7,410 nucleotides of DNA from Candidatus Sumerlaeota bacterium (GCA_026398545.1 JAPLSR010000335.1:1-7410); one strand, 5' to 3'. Counted from the stretch's first letter, positions 1 to 6,327 are shown. Notes: generated by a model not told the origin, from the sequence alone. Made by a program: numbers and translations.

Positions 1-846
1 GTAGAAAAGGGCTGAAGCGTTTTTGTAAAATGAGACAAGATGCTCGGTGGGAGCCCATTTCACATGATGCACACGTTCCTTCAGACCGGAAGACTGCGAT
101 TCCCGCCGGATAGTCAGGTCAATCTCATGCATCCCGGCTGCGGGCTGTCCTAAAATTACGAACTCATAGTCCGCCGCCGCCCTACATCGGCTGAAGACCC
201 TGAGCATTCTTGGGACATTCTTCGATTTAATCATATGCCCCACAAAAAGGATGTATTTTCCTCTGATGCCGTGGATGCGTTTTAACGTATCAAATGGGAC
301 CCCCTCCTCCTCCGCGAGGTCAGGGTCAAGGGCGTTGTGAGCCACAATGATACGTTCCGGCGGCACGCCGAGGTATTTCACGATGTCGCGACCGGACGAC
401 TCAGACACGGTAAAGATAAGATTGGCAGACCTGGCTGTTTTTTTGATGAACATCCGGAAATAGTGGCGCTCCAGAAAGGGGAATTCGTGAGGCATGACAA
501 ATCGCTTTACGTCATGGATGGTGACGGTGGAAAGACAGGGAAGTCTCAGCGGGGCAATATCACTGGGCGACCAGAAGAGGTCTATCTTGTGCTCCCGCGC
601 CATCTTCGGGAGGAGGAAATGCTCCGCCAGGACACGCTTGAACCTTATCAGGTTGGAAACGGGACAGACCACATTTGAGAAGTTGTCGCTCTTTATGCTG
701 TAGTAGCTGGCGTTGTCGCTTCTCAGGAAAATGACATATTCGTTCACCCTGTCCAGTTTAGAGATGGCAAGGAGCAGATTTTTTGTAAATCGCCCCGCTC
801 CAGTGATACGTTGGTGGAGCTGAAATGTGTTCACGCCGATGCGCAT
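1..846 (-). CDS. GT4-type (GT-B fold) glycosyltransferase, 3'-truncated by window edge
   Basis: The frame is open for 282 codons from an ATG at 846 to the left edge, so the C-terminal part is missing. The predicted protein begins MRIGVNTFQLHQ and has G-A-G-R-F at residues 16-20, the glycine-rich start typical of family-4 retaining glycosyltransferases. Later come TIHDV (about 108-113), TVSESSGRDI (146-155, the usual 'TVSxxS..DI' segment) and the domain-linker motif ILFVGHMIKSKN (198-209), whose lysines sit where donor-phosphate contacts usually lie. The catalytic E-x7-E region expected further on is cut off. The start is forced: upstream in the same frame is the TGA of the preceding glycosyltransferase, with one codon (TTT) between. 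The nearest purine-rich tract (GAGGAAG) is about 16 nt upstream, so translation may be coupled to the gene before it. Likely a cytoplasmic transferase of a nucleotide-activated sugar onto a glycan or lipid carrier. The sugar cannot be named. Confidence 0.9.
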   Translation of the reverse strand, partial: MRIGVNTFQLHQRITGAGRFTKNLLLAISKLDRVNEYVIFLRSDNASYYSIKSDNFSNVVCPVSNLIRFKRVLAEHFLLPKMAREHKIDLFWSPSDIAPLRLPCLSTVTIHDVKRFVMPHEFPFLERHYFRMFIKKTARSANLIFTVSESSGRDIVKYLGVPPERIIVAHNALDPDLAEEEGVPFDTLKRIHGIRGKYILFVGHMIKSKNVPRMLRVFSRCRAAADYEFVILGQPAAGMHEIDLTIRRESQSSGLKERVHHVKWAPTEHLVSFYKNASALFY

Positions 847-849
847 AAA

Positions 850-1800
850 TCAGACGTCACCGCTTCCTCTATCCCTGCGGAATGGGCTCAGGGTGGAAAG
901 CACTGATTTATAACCCTGAAGCCTCTCCCGGTTTTCCTCAGAAGCTGATTTTCGAGGGATTATTTTTAGAATTATTATACGAAGAAGCATATCCGTAAAA
1001 ATGGACAGACGCAAGAAAAAATTTCCGGCTGGTCCCTTATATTTGACATAGTAAATAGTCATACTGTGGAAAAGGTGGAATATAGTGCTGGCGCGTGCCT
1101 GGATACTGCTTTGACGATGGCTGTGCACAACTTGTGCATCCGGCAGGAGGTATCTCTTCCAGCCCCGTTCAGCGAGACGTTTGCAGAGGTCTGCATCCTC
1201 CGAATACATGAAATATCGCTCGTCAAAAACAGATTCGCCCTCAAGGGCGTTCCGCCGCACAAGGAAGGCGGCGCCGGTTGCCCAGTCAATTTCACAGGGC
1301 GTAAAGTCAGGTGTGAAGGGCGAGTCTTTCCGCAGGAATAGTTTTTTCAACCTTTCCCGCAGAGGAAGAAAAATGGAATGCTCCGTCCAGTAATTCCACA
1401 GGGAGGGAAATTTGAAAATGGAGTGCAGGATGTTTCCCTTATCGTCGAGGAGTGTGGGCGCTGCAAGGGCGCATTTGGGTGTTTTTTCCATAAAGTCCTG
1501 CAGAATTTCTATAGCGCGGGGTTTGATAAAAGTGTCGGGATTTAAAAAGAAGAGATAATCCGCCTTTGTGTCTGAAGCACCAATATTGTTCGCCGCCGCA
1601 AATCCCAGATTTTTTTCCTGTGGTAGAAAATGAATATCTGGAAATCGCAGGGGAATCTCCTGTCCCGTGCCATCCGCTGAAGCGTTGTCCACCACAATGA
1701 TTTCAAGACCGGGCGGACCATACTCCTTCAGGGATTTCAGGCACCGCGAGAGGCTCTCCCTGCAGTTCCAGCTGACAATAATGACTGCTATCTTCGACAT
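850..1800 (-). CDS. Family 2 glycosyltransferase (rhamnosyltransferase/WbbL-like)
   Basis: A complete 316-residue protein from ATG at 1800 to TGA at 850. Seen in it: the GT-A nucleotide-binding start AVIIVSWN (5-12), VVDNASADGT (36-45), NLGFAAANN (64-72), and FLNPDT (85-90), where N-P-D replaces the usual D-x-D metal motif, as is common in WbbL-type enzymes. The acceptor-side block EIDWATGAAFLVRR (170-183) is followed by F-x-Y-SEDADLCKR (197-208) and a VVHSH segment (224-228). A hydrophobic stretch at about 262-282 may lie on the membrane. From family knowledge it should transfer a sugar, often a deoxyhexose such as rhamnose, from a nucleotide donor in the cytoplasm. Donor and acceptor are not determined. 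It sits 113 nt after the DUF2723 gene and 3 nt before the GT4 gene, so all three probably work on one glycan. The Shine-Dalgarno sequence is weak (GGAAAG is about 17 nt from the ATG). Confidence 0.93.
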   Translation of the reverse strand: MSKIAVIIVSWNCRESLSRCLKSLKEYGPPGLEIIVVDNASADGTGQEIPLRFPDIHFLPQEKNLGFAAANNIGASDTKADYLFFLNPDTFIKPRAIEILQDFMEKTPKCALAAPTLLDDKGNILHSIFKFPSLWNYWTEHSIFLPLRERLKKLFLRKDSPFTPDFTPCEIDWATGAAFLVRRNALEGESVFDERYFMYSEDADLCKRLAERGWKRYLLPDAQVVHSHRQSSIQARASTIFHLFHSMTIYYVKYKGPAGNFFLRLSIFTDMLLRIIILKIIPRKSASEENRERLQGYKSVLSTLSPFRRDRGSGDV

Positions 1801-1832
1801 TACTCGGTTTCTTCGCTTTCCACTGTTTATAA

Positions 1833-1860
1833 ATTTTTAAACTGAACAGCGCGATGTCAA
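1833..1860 (-). promoter_or_regulatory. Possible sigma70-type promoter before the GT2 gene
   Basis: On the minus strand a perfect TTGACA (1860-1855) is followed 16 nt later by AAAAAT (1838-1833, 4 of 6 to TATAAT) in an AT-rich run. It lies in the 113-nt gap between the DUF2723 stop and the GT2 start. The -10 match is weak. It could be a secondary promoter inside a larger operon, or chance. Seen by eye only. Confidence 0.35.
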
Positions 1861-1913
1861 CGATTTATTCCAACCAGGGCATTGAGCCCCATCTTTTATT
1901 TTTTACGGGGTTA

Positions 1914-3632
1914 TTATTCCTTTTGACTTATCTGGTATAGATAGGGCGTGGGCAGGTATTCCTCGGGAATCCCCGGATGATATGTCCGCTCCCTGATCTT
2001 TGCCACAGGTCTGACATGGTAAACATTTTCAAGGTAAGGGTCTGTGGCGGTGAGAAGGATGGGGAATTTGTCGTAGTTGGGCTGAATGACCCAGAGGAGC
2101 AGGTCGAGGTAAAAGTCTCCCCTGGATTCCGGCACAGGTGTCTGGCGGATGGTCAGGGAGGGGCGGGCTGATGAGGCGCCTTCAAAATATGCGGCATACC
2201 AGCCACTATGGATGAAGTTTGTGCCGACAATTGTCACATCCGGTCTGAGCCCCAGCGCCTTCTGCATATACCAGAGGGTGTAGATATCGTTATCGCCAAA
2301 TGTGAGGATAATGGCGCGACGTGGTGCATTTTTCATGATTTTGACCCCGTAATGAAAGGTGTCCAGGTGTCGCGATTTATCCTGTGTTGTGTAAAAGGAC
2401 GTCAGTGGAATCAGGGGCAAAAGGAGGAGCGGATAAACGATGAAGTTTATTTTGCGCCCCGTGAAATATATCTCAATCTTGTGAAGTGCGCATAAAAGAC
2501 CCATGCAGACAGGAAGCAGAATGGCTGGATAAAATGAAAGAAAATATGGCTCAATGTCAGGTATGTTGTAAAGCAGACACATGACTACGCCAAGAATAAA
2601 CCAGCAGACAAATGCAATGGCGATGGACCTTCTCAACCTGAAAAGCGCCGCTATTCCCCAGAGCCACAATGCGCCAAGTCCAACTGCTATCGCCGCTTTT
2701 AAGAGATTTGTGTGGGGCGGGAAATTGTAAAGTTCTTCCACAAGCCATCTCGCCAGATTGAGCAGGCGTTTTACTGTGTGCCAGAGGAAGGTGCGGTTGG
2801 TAAAGGGGATGCCGGGCTGGAACGTGAGGAGTTGCCATTTTTTGAAATCGCCGCCGCTTATGACCCAGAAAAAATTGCGGAGTGTAGAGGGGTCACCCCA
2901 GTTGAGCGCAGGTCGTGCCGCCGCCCGCAAAGGCAGGTAGAGATAGGGGAGAAGGCTGACTGCGAAAAGCATCCCCGCGCTTAATAAATGCGCACGCCGT
3001 TCCGCCTTTTTGATAAATAACCAGAGACATGCAATGGCAAGAGGCAGGAGGGTTATGCTGAGCATGTGATTAGTAAAGGCAAGTCCCCAGACACCGAATA
3101 AGGCAAGGAAAGATAATAAATCCCCTCTGGTTACATACCTGAGAAATAATGAGAGAAGAAGCATGACAAATAACATGTGCATCGTATAGACTTCGGTCGT
3201 AGTGGCATGGTACCAGTGGGTGGGGGAGAAGGCGAAGAGGAGCGCTCCTGCCGCCGCCGCAATTTCTCTGTAATGTGGGTGAAGAAGGTGCCCCGGCGGT
3301 AAAAGAGCGAAACCCTTTCCCAGGACAATGAAAAACAAGCCTGAGGCAATGGCGCCAAATAAGGCGCATATGAGATTAGTCCCGAAGGCGGGATTCTGGC
3401 GGAAAATCCAGCAGAAAAAGAAGCCAAGCATGGTGAAGAGCGGGTAACCCGTGGGATGGGCAATTCCACCTGTTGCACAAACGGCGGAAAGCTCGACCCC
3501 ATCGCCCCAGAAAATAGTGGGGGCAAGAGTGGCAAGATAGATGCTGAATGTGAAAAGAATGATAAGGCAAAAAAGGATATTCCGCAGATGTGAGGCACTT
3601 TCCACGTTCTTATTGAAGGAGGTTTCAATCAT
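1914..3632 (-). CDS. DUF2723 multi-pass membrane protein, putative GT-C-type glycosyltransferase
   Basis: A complete 572-residue, strongly hydrophobic protein from ATG at 3632 to TAA at 1914, with about ten or more predicted membrane segments. The first is at about 19-37. The N-terminal signature LAPTIFWGDGVELS (36-49) followed by GGIAHPTGYPLF (55-66) is the hallmark of the DUF2723 family. D44 and E47 lie in the first outside loop, where GT-C enzymes such as protein O-mannosyltransferases keep their acidic catalytic residues. HWYHATTTEVYTMH and the LNWGDPSTLRNFFWVISGG block (after about residue 240) also fit the family. The soluble C-terminal part carries ILTFGDNDIYTLWYMQKALGLRP. Inferred role: transfer of a sugar from a polyprenyl-phosphate donor on the outer face of the inner membrane, onto protein or glycan. 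This is inferred from fold and context, because the family is poorly characterised. It is probably the first gene of a three-gene glycosylation operon driven by the promoter at 3728-3757. A GGGAGG tract 14 nt upstream is better placed for a 4-codon ORF that overlaps this start (see 3629-3643). Confidence 0.92.
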   Translation of the reverse strand: MIETSFNKNVESASHLRNILFCLIILFTFSIYLATLAPTIFWGDGVELSAVCATGGIAHPTGYPLFTMLGFFFCWIFRQNPAFGTNLICALFGAIASGLFFIVLGKGFALLPPGHLLHPHYREIAAAAGALLFAFSPTHWYHATTTEVYTMHMLFVMLLLSLFLRYVTRGDLLSFLALFGVWGLAFTNHMLSITLLPLAIACLWLFIKKAERRAHLLSAGMLFAVSLLPYLYLPLRAAARPALNWGDPSTLRNFFWVISGGDFKKWQLLTFQPGIPFTNRTFLWHTVKRLLNLARWLVEELYNFPPHTNLLKAAIAVGLGALWLWGIAALFRLRRSIAIAFVCWFILGVVMCLLYNIPDIEPYFLSFYPAILLPVCMGLLCALHKIEIYFTGRKINFIVYPLLLLPLIPLTSFYTTQDKSRHLDTFHYGVKIMKNAPRRAIILTFGDNDIYTLWYMQKALGLRPDVTIVGTNFIHSGWYAAYFEGASSARPSLTIRQTPVPESRGDFYLDLLLWVIQPNYDKFPILLTATDPYLENVYHVRPVAKIRERTYHPGIPEEYLPTPYLYQISQKE

Positions 3633-3643
3633 CTTTCGCTCAT
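3629..3643 (-). other. Possible 4-codon leader ORF (MSER) overlapping the DUF2723 start
   Basis: On the minus strand GGGAGG (3652-3647) and ACA are followed by ATG AGC GAA AGA TGA. The TGA shares bases with the ATG of the DUF2723 gene (ATGA overlap). This could couple reinitiation to the large ORF, which has no well-spaced Shine-Dalgarno of its own. The spacing of 3 nt to the mini-ORF ATG is tight, so it may be accidental. Confidence 0.25.
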
Positions 3644-3727
3644 TGTCCTCCCAGTTCTTGCCTGTTGGGCGAAGTTCTAAGAGAATTTAATTGCACGGCT
3701 TTCGGAACAAGCATAGATGGTCACATT

Positions 3728-3757
3728 TCTATAAGAAGCCATAACTTCAGGTGTCAA
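3728..3757 (-). promoter_or_regulatory. Sigma70-type promoter for the DUF2723-GT2-GT4 unit
   Basis: On the minus strand TTGACA (3757-3752, 6 of 6) is followed after 18 nt by TATAGA (3733-3728, 4 of 6). It starts only 7 nt past the stop of the ParB-like gene, in a 132-nt gap, and points at the DUF2723 gene. Transcription would begin near 3721, giving a leader of about 90 nt. This is the best promoter match in the window. No operator-like repeat was seen around it. Confidence 0.6.
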
Positions 3758-3764
3758 GCGGAAT

Positions 3765-4751
3765 TCAGGGCATTGTGGAGATAAATGCCTTTTGAACCTC
3801 ATGCGATGAGAGTGAATCGCTGATTTTTTTAAGCCGCTGGAGAAGGTCCTCAGGGTTGTGAAAGCGCACCTCCAGCCGAAATTCGCTCCCTTCAAAGAAT
3901 GCCGGTGCCTCAAGTGTGACCTCCGGCGGCAGTCTGAGGGAATGAATGAACCGATTGAAGGTCTCCTCACATGTGGCAAGGTGGGGATACCTGAGTCGAT
4001 GCAGAGCGGAGCGGAAATGGGCGATGCATTCTGCGGTGGGCTTGCTCTCATCTGGAAGTATCTCTTTTAATGGCGGCTTCTCAAGTAGTTCAAGAATGGA
4101 TTCCCCCCCGCGGCGCGCACATTCATAAAGATGTTCCAGAAACTCCCTTTGCAAGTTAACTCCCGGCTTCAGTTTTTTGACAACGCTCAGAAAGGCGAGC
4201 TGCTCATTTTCCTCAAGGCGTGGGAGAAAAAGGGCGCATGTTGGTGAGATATCACCTTGTGAGATGGCATCCTGAACGGGTGCTGGCAAAGCGAGCAGGT
4301 CAAGCATGCGTTCCAGAAGACGGGGTGAGGGTTTCAGCCCGATGACAGGCATGATGTCAGTGAGAGTTTTTTCCCTTCCAAGATAATGTTCCGATTTTTT
4401 CAACGCGGTCGCCTGCTCCAGGATGTTCAATTCTCGTGAGGAAAGATTGTCATAGATATTGGCAAGAAAGAGGTCAGCATCGGAAGTGGTCTCATCCACA
4501 ACAAGGCAGGGAATGCTCTCAATACCGATGCTTCGCGCCGCATCGAAGCGTGAATAGCCGAGGACGACAAGATATGAAACACTGCCTTCGGCGATAGACT
4601 TTACCCAGATGGGATGAAGTATTCCCACCTTCGCAATAGAGGAAAGCAGGCGCTCCGGCACTCTGCCCGTTGATATTCGGAATGCCTCATCGCCCGCACA
4701 AAGAAAACCGATATCAATCTTCTCCCATCTCATACATGTTTCATCATTCAA
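3765..4751 (-). CDS. Solitary ParB-like (ParB/Spo0J family) DNA-binding protein
   Basis: Up to 328 residues (numbered from the TTG at 4751), ending at TGA 3765. The layout follows ParB. An N-terminal ParB/sulfiredoxin-like domain spans about 34-87, with FRIS (24-27), VGILHPIWVK (42-51) and VLGYSRFDAARSIGIESIPCLVV (63-85). A DNL..ELNILEQA block follows (101-114). A helix-turn-helix region (about 130-180) has LLERMLDLLALPAPVQDAISQGDISP. The C-terminal FRLEVRFHNPEDLLQRLKKI (291-310) resembles the ParB dimerisation strand and helix. The nucleotide-binding motifs are altered: GYSR in place of GERR, and DNLSSREL where ENxQR is usual, so CTP binding is doubtful. No parA or parS-like site is visible nearby, so the classical chromosome-partition role is not supported. 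A regulator or nucleoid-associated role is possible. Start: TTG at 4751 or ATG at 4733 (residue 7, giving MRWEKIDI). Neither has a clear Shine-Dalgarno, and the ATG start fits the domain border well. It follows the SpoIID gene by 45-63 nt and is probably co-transcribed with it. Confidence 0.85.
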   Translation of the reverse strand: MNDETCMRWEKIDIGFLCAGDEAFRISTGRVPERLLSSIAKVGILHPIWVKSIAEGSVSYLVVLGYSRFDAARSIGIESIPCLVVDETTSDADLFLANIYDNLSSRELNILEQATALKKSEHYLGREKTLTDIMPVIGLKPSPRLLERMLDLLALPAPVQDAISQGDISPTCALFLPRLEENEQLAFLSVVKKLKPGVNLQREFLEHLYECARRGGESILELLEKPPLKEILPDESKPTAECIAHFRSALHRLRYPHLATCEETFNRFIHSLRLPPEVTLEAPAFFEGSEFRLEVRFHNPEDLLQRLKKISDSLSSHEVQKAFISTMP

Positions 4752-4771
4752 TACAATGATTGGTTTTCCAT
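4748..4771 (-). other. Possible 7-codon ORF (MENQSLY) overlapping the TTG start of the ParB-like gene
   Basis: In the short gap after the SpoIID stop, the minus strand reads ATG (4771) and six further codons, then TGA (4750-4748), which overlaps the candidate TTG start (4751-4749) by two bases. A GAGA tract lies just upstream, and an AAGGAG tract directly after the SpoIID stop has no start codon at normal spacing. The ORF is very short and may be chance. Confidence 0.2.
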
Positions 4772-4796
4772 TTTTCTCGGATTGGACGAATTCTCC

Positions 4797-6155
4797 TTAT
4801 GGATATACGGTTTCCACGCGGGAGGAGGGATAATAATGCGCAAGGATTTCGCGGAAGGTTTTACCGGCATGCGCCATTGCGATGGCGCCTGTCTGGCACA
4901 TACCAACCCCATGTCCCCATCCAGCACCGCGAAGGATAAAACGTTCAGGTCGCTCAGCAGGTCCCTGGGTATCAACAACAAAGGCTGCGCTTTTCAGGGG
5001 CGGTTCAAAGACCTGGCGAATAGCAAGCTCCGGTCCAATAATAAACAAGTCTTTCTCGCCTTTGAATTCCGCCTCGATCATGCGTCCAGAGGGTCCTCGT
5101 TTGAGCGCCCTGATGGCAACAACGCGTCCGATGTCCTTGTGGGAAGCCACCCATTTGCTTAATTCTTCGGCTGTTACTTCTCGTTCACATCGGAAATTCT
5201 TGGATGCCCAATTGGGCACCTCGAATTTGGATGGATTGCAAAAGACTTTTGGGTCGGCTGTCAGCCACCGGCCCAAATCATCTTCACGGGTCAGGTCGTA
5301 ATTGAATTTTTCATCGCCATCAAAAACTGCGGTGTTCCAGTAAGCCTTTTCGCCAGCGCGATTGGGCCAGACATTGCGGATGTCCTCAGTATGCCCGCCA
5401 CAACTGGAGGCATAGAAGGCAGAGATGGGACGTCCTTCATAAAGAAGGGCAAGACCGCGCGTGGCACGAACTGACTCATCCGATTGGGCTGTGCGTTTCG
5501 TGTTGCCGCTGAACGCCTGGGATTCGACATCGGAGCCAATATCATAATTTGCACCGGCATACTTCTTTGTGATTAATGCCATAAGGGCTTCTGAGCGAGC
5601 CGCCACCGCTTGCGCCCGAAGCGCCTCCTGAGGTGATGTTGGACCAATCTCCGTTGGGACAACGCCGGGCAGGTAGTCCTCTAAGGGAAGCACCACAATC
5701 ACCTCGAGAAAGTCCTTCGCGCCGGGGCGCACCTCAATCCGACCCTCATAAGTGCGGTCCTGGGTTCCAGCCCACCACCAACCAACGCCGTAAGGGACTT
5801 TTTTGATTTCGAGGACGCCTCCCGGTGCGGCGGATTCCAGCCTTATCGCCGCATGCCGGGACTTTCCCCCGGCACTCTCTAAGATAATCCGCCCCTCCTT
5901 CAAGGATATCGTTGCCGTTGTTCCACGGGGCAATTCCGCAACAGGATTCTCCTCCAGTGTTTCAACCTTCCAGTTTGCATTAGCAACAATAGTGATTTCC
6001 GGGACGGAATTAATGAGCAATACCTGGATGGGGGGATTATTCAAGCCGATAGGATGGGTGTTTGGTGTCTTCGGACTTGGGGTTTGAAACGAACAGCCTG
6101 CCAGAAGAAGCGGCAGCAGTGAGGCAAAAATCCTGTTCTCCGAAAACGGTAGCAT
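4797..6155 (-). CDS. SpoIID/LytB-domain lipoprotein (putative peptidoglycan lytic transglycosylase)
   Basis: A complete 452-residue protein, ATG at 6155, TAA at 4797. The start is well supported by AAGGAG 7 nt upstream. The N-terminus is a lipoprotein signal with LLLAGC, Cys21 being the lipidation site. Ser follows the Cys, which in E. coli would favour the outer membrane. After a low-complexity Pro/Thr/Asn linker comes an N-terminal beta region (about 42-140), then the SpoIID core: EDYLPGVVPTEIG (159-171) with Glu169 at the position of the catalytic glutamate, EALRAQAVAARSEAL (177-191), AFSG (214-217) and ASSCGGHTE (249-257). The C-terminal hallmark GAGWGHGVGMCQTGAIAMAHAGKTF (410-434) ends in ILAHYYP. 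In sporulating Firmicutes SpoIID cleaves peptidoglycan stripped of stem peptides during engulfment. Homologues also occur in non-sporulating bacteria, where they probably remodel or bind denuded glycan. Here it should act in the periplasm or at the outer membrane. It appears to head a two-gene unit with the ParB-like gene. Confidence 0.93.
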   Translation of the reverse strand: MLPFSENRIFASLLPLLLAGCSFQTPSPKTPNTHPIGLNNPPIQVLLINSVPEITIVANANWKVETLEENPVAELPRGTTATISLKEGRIILESAGGKSRHAAIRLESAAPGGVLEIKKVPYGVGWWWAGTQDRTYEGRIEVRPGAKDFLEVIVVLPLEDYLPGVVPTEIGPTSPQEALRAQAVAARSEALMALITKKYAGANYDIGSDVESQAFSGNTKRTAQSDESVRATRGLALLYEGRPISAFYASSCGGHTEDIRNVWPNRAGEKAYWNTAVFDGDEKFNYDLTREDDLGRWLTADPKVFCNPSKFEVPNWASKNFRCEREVTAEELSKWVASHKDIGRVVAIRALKRGPSGRMIEAEFKGEKDLFIIGPELAIRQVFEPPLKSAAFVVDTQGPAERPERFILRGAGWGHGVGMCQTGAIAMAHAGKTFREILAHYYPSSRVETVYP

Positions 6156-6162
6156 CGTTTTT

Positions 6163-6168
6163 CTCCTT
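6163..6168 (-). promoter_or_regulatory. Strong Shine-Dalgarno site (AAGGAG) of the SpoIID lipoprotein gene
   Basis: The minus strand reads AAGGAG, then 7 nt (AAAAACG), then the ATG at 6155. This is the clearest ribosome binding site in the window and settles the start of the SpoIID-type gene. Confidence 0.85.
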
Positions 6169-6196
6169 TTAGTATTAGTTATTTTGGGGCGATAAG

Positions 6197-6217
6197 TTAA
6201 TTGAAAACATCAATTAA
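6197..6217. repeat. 8-bp perfect inverted repeat with 5-nt spacer (possible operator)
   Basis: TTAATTGA (6197-6204) and TCAATTAA (6210-6217) are exact reverse complements separated by AAACA. The repeat lies 42 nt upstream of the SpoIID start and overlaps or directly follows the likely promoter, where an operator for a dimeric regulator would sit. It has only AT-rich stems and no T-run, so it is not a convincing terminator. Because the sequence is AT-rich, chance is possible. Confidence 0.45.
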
Positions 6218-6238
6218 TTATGAGGGCTGTTTTGTCAA
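6209..6238 (-). promoter_or_regulatory. Possible promoter for the SpoIID-ParB-like unit
   Basis: A perfect TTGACA (6238-6233) points at the SpoIID gene. At 18 nt spacing the -10 would be ATTGAT (6214-6209), only 3 of 6. A better -10, CATAAT (6222-6217), has no good -35 at normal distance. The region is plausibly promoter-bearing, but the exact element is uncertain. The inverted repeat at 6197-6217 overlaps it. Confidence 0.35.
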
Positions 6239-6269
6239 TATTTATTCTGCCAAAATCCTTAGATAGCTT

Positions 6270-6296
6270 CACGCAGAGCACGCAGAGAACGCTGAG
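6270..6296. repeat. Tandem 9-bp repeat, three units (CACGCAGAG, CACGCAGAG, AACGCTGAG)
   Basis: Two identical 9-mers (6270-6278 and 6279-6287) are followed by a third copy with two changes (6288-6296). The repeat is GC-rich inside an AT-rich gap, 31 nt past the ilvD stop. From memory, very similar ACGCAGAG-type tandem repeats are scattered between genes in a range of environmental bacterial genomes. Their function is not known to me. It shows no hairpin, so it is not a terminator. Confidence 0.8.
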
Positions 6297-6327
6297 ATTA
6301 TTAGTATTAACGATATAAAAGCATAGT

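Noticed and set aside
337..678. A 113-codon plus-strand ORF
   Set aside because: It is antisense to the GT4 gene, whose reading frame carries clear glycosyltransferase motifs. It has no recognisable domain and no ribosome site.
1870..1890. GGGC-TCAAT-GCCC stem-loop after the DUF2723 gene as a terminator
   Set aside because: The stem is only 4 bp and no T-run follows it on the minus strand. The next gene is close and probably co-transcribed.
3131..3628. A 165-codon minus-strand ORF in another frame within the DUF2723 gene
   Set aside because: It lies wholly inside a well-supported membrane-protein gene, has low-complexity Pro/Ser/Leu content, and shows no family motif. It is a shadow frame.
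3765..4751. ParB-like gene as part of a plasmid or chromosome partition locus
   Set aside because: No parA, no replication gene and no parS-like 16-bp palindrome (TGTTTCACGTGAAACA type) were seen in the window.
4797..6155. SpoIID homologue as evidence for an endospore former
   Set aside because: The protein has a lipobox, whereas the sporulation SpoIID is a membrane-anchored protein of a different context. SpoIID/LytB domains occur in many non-sporulating bacteria, and no other sporulation gene is present.
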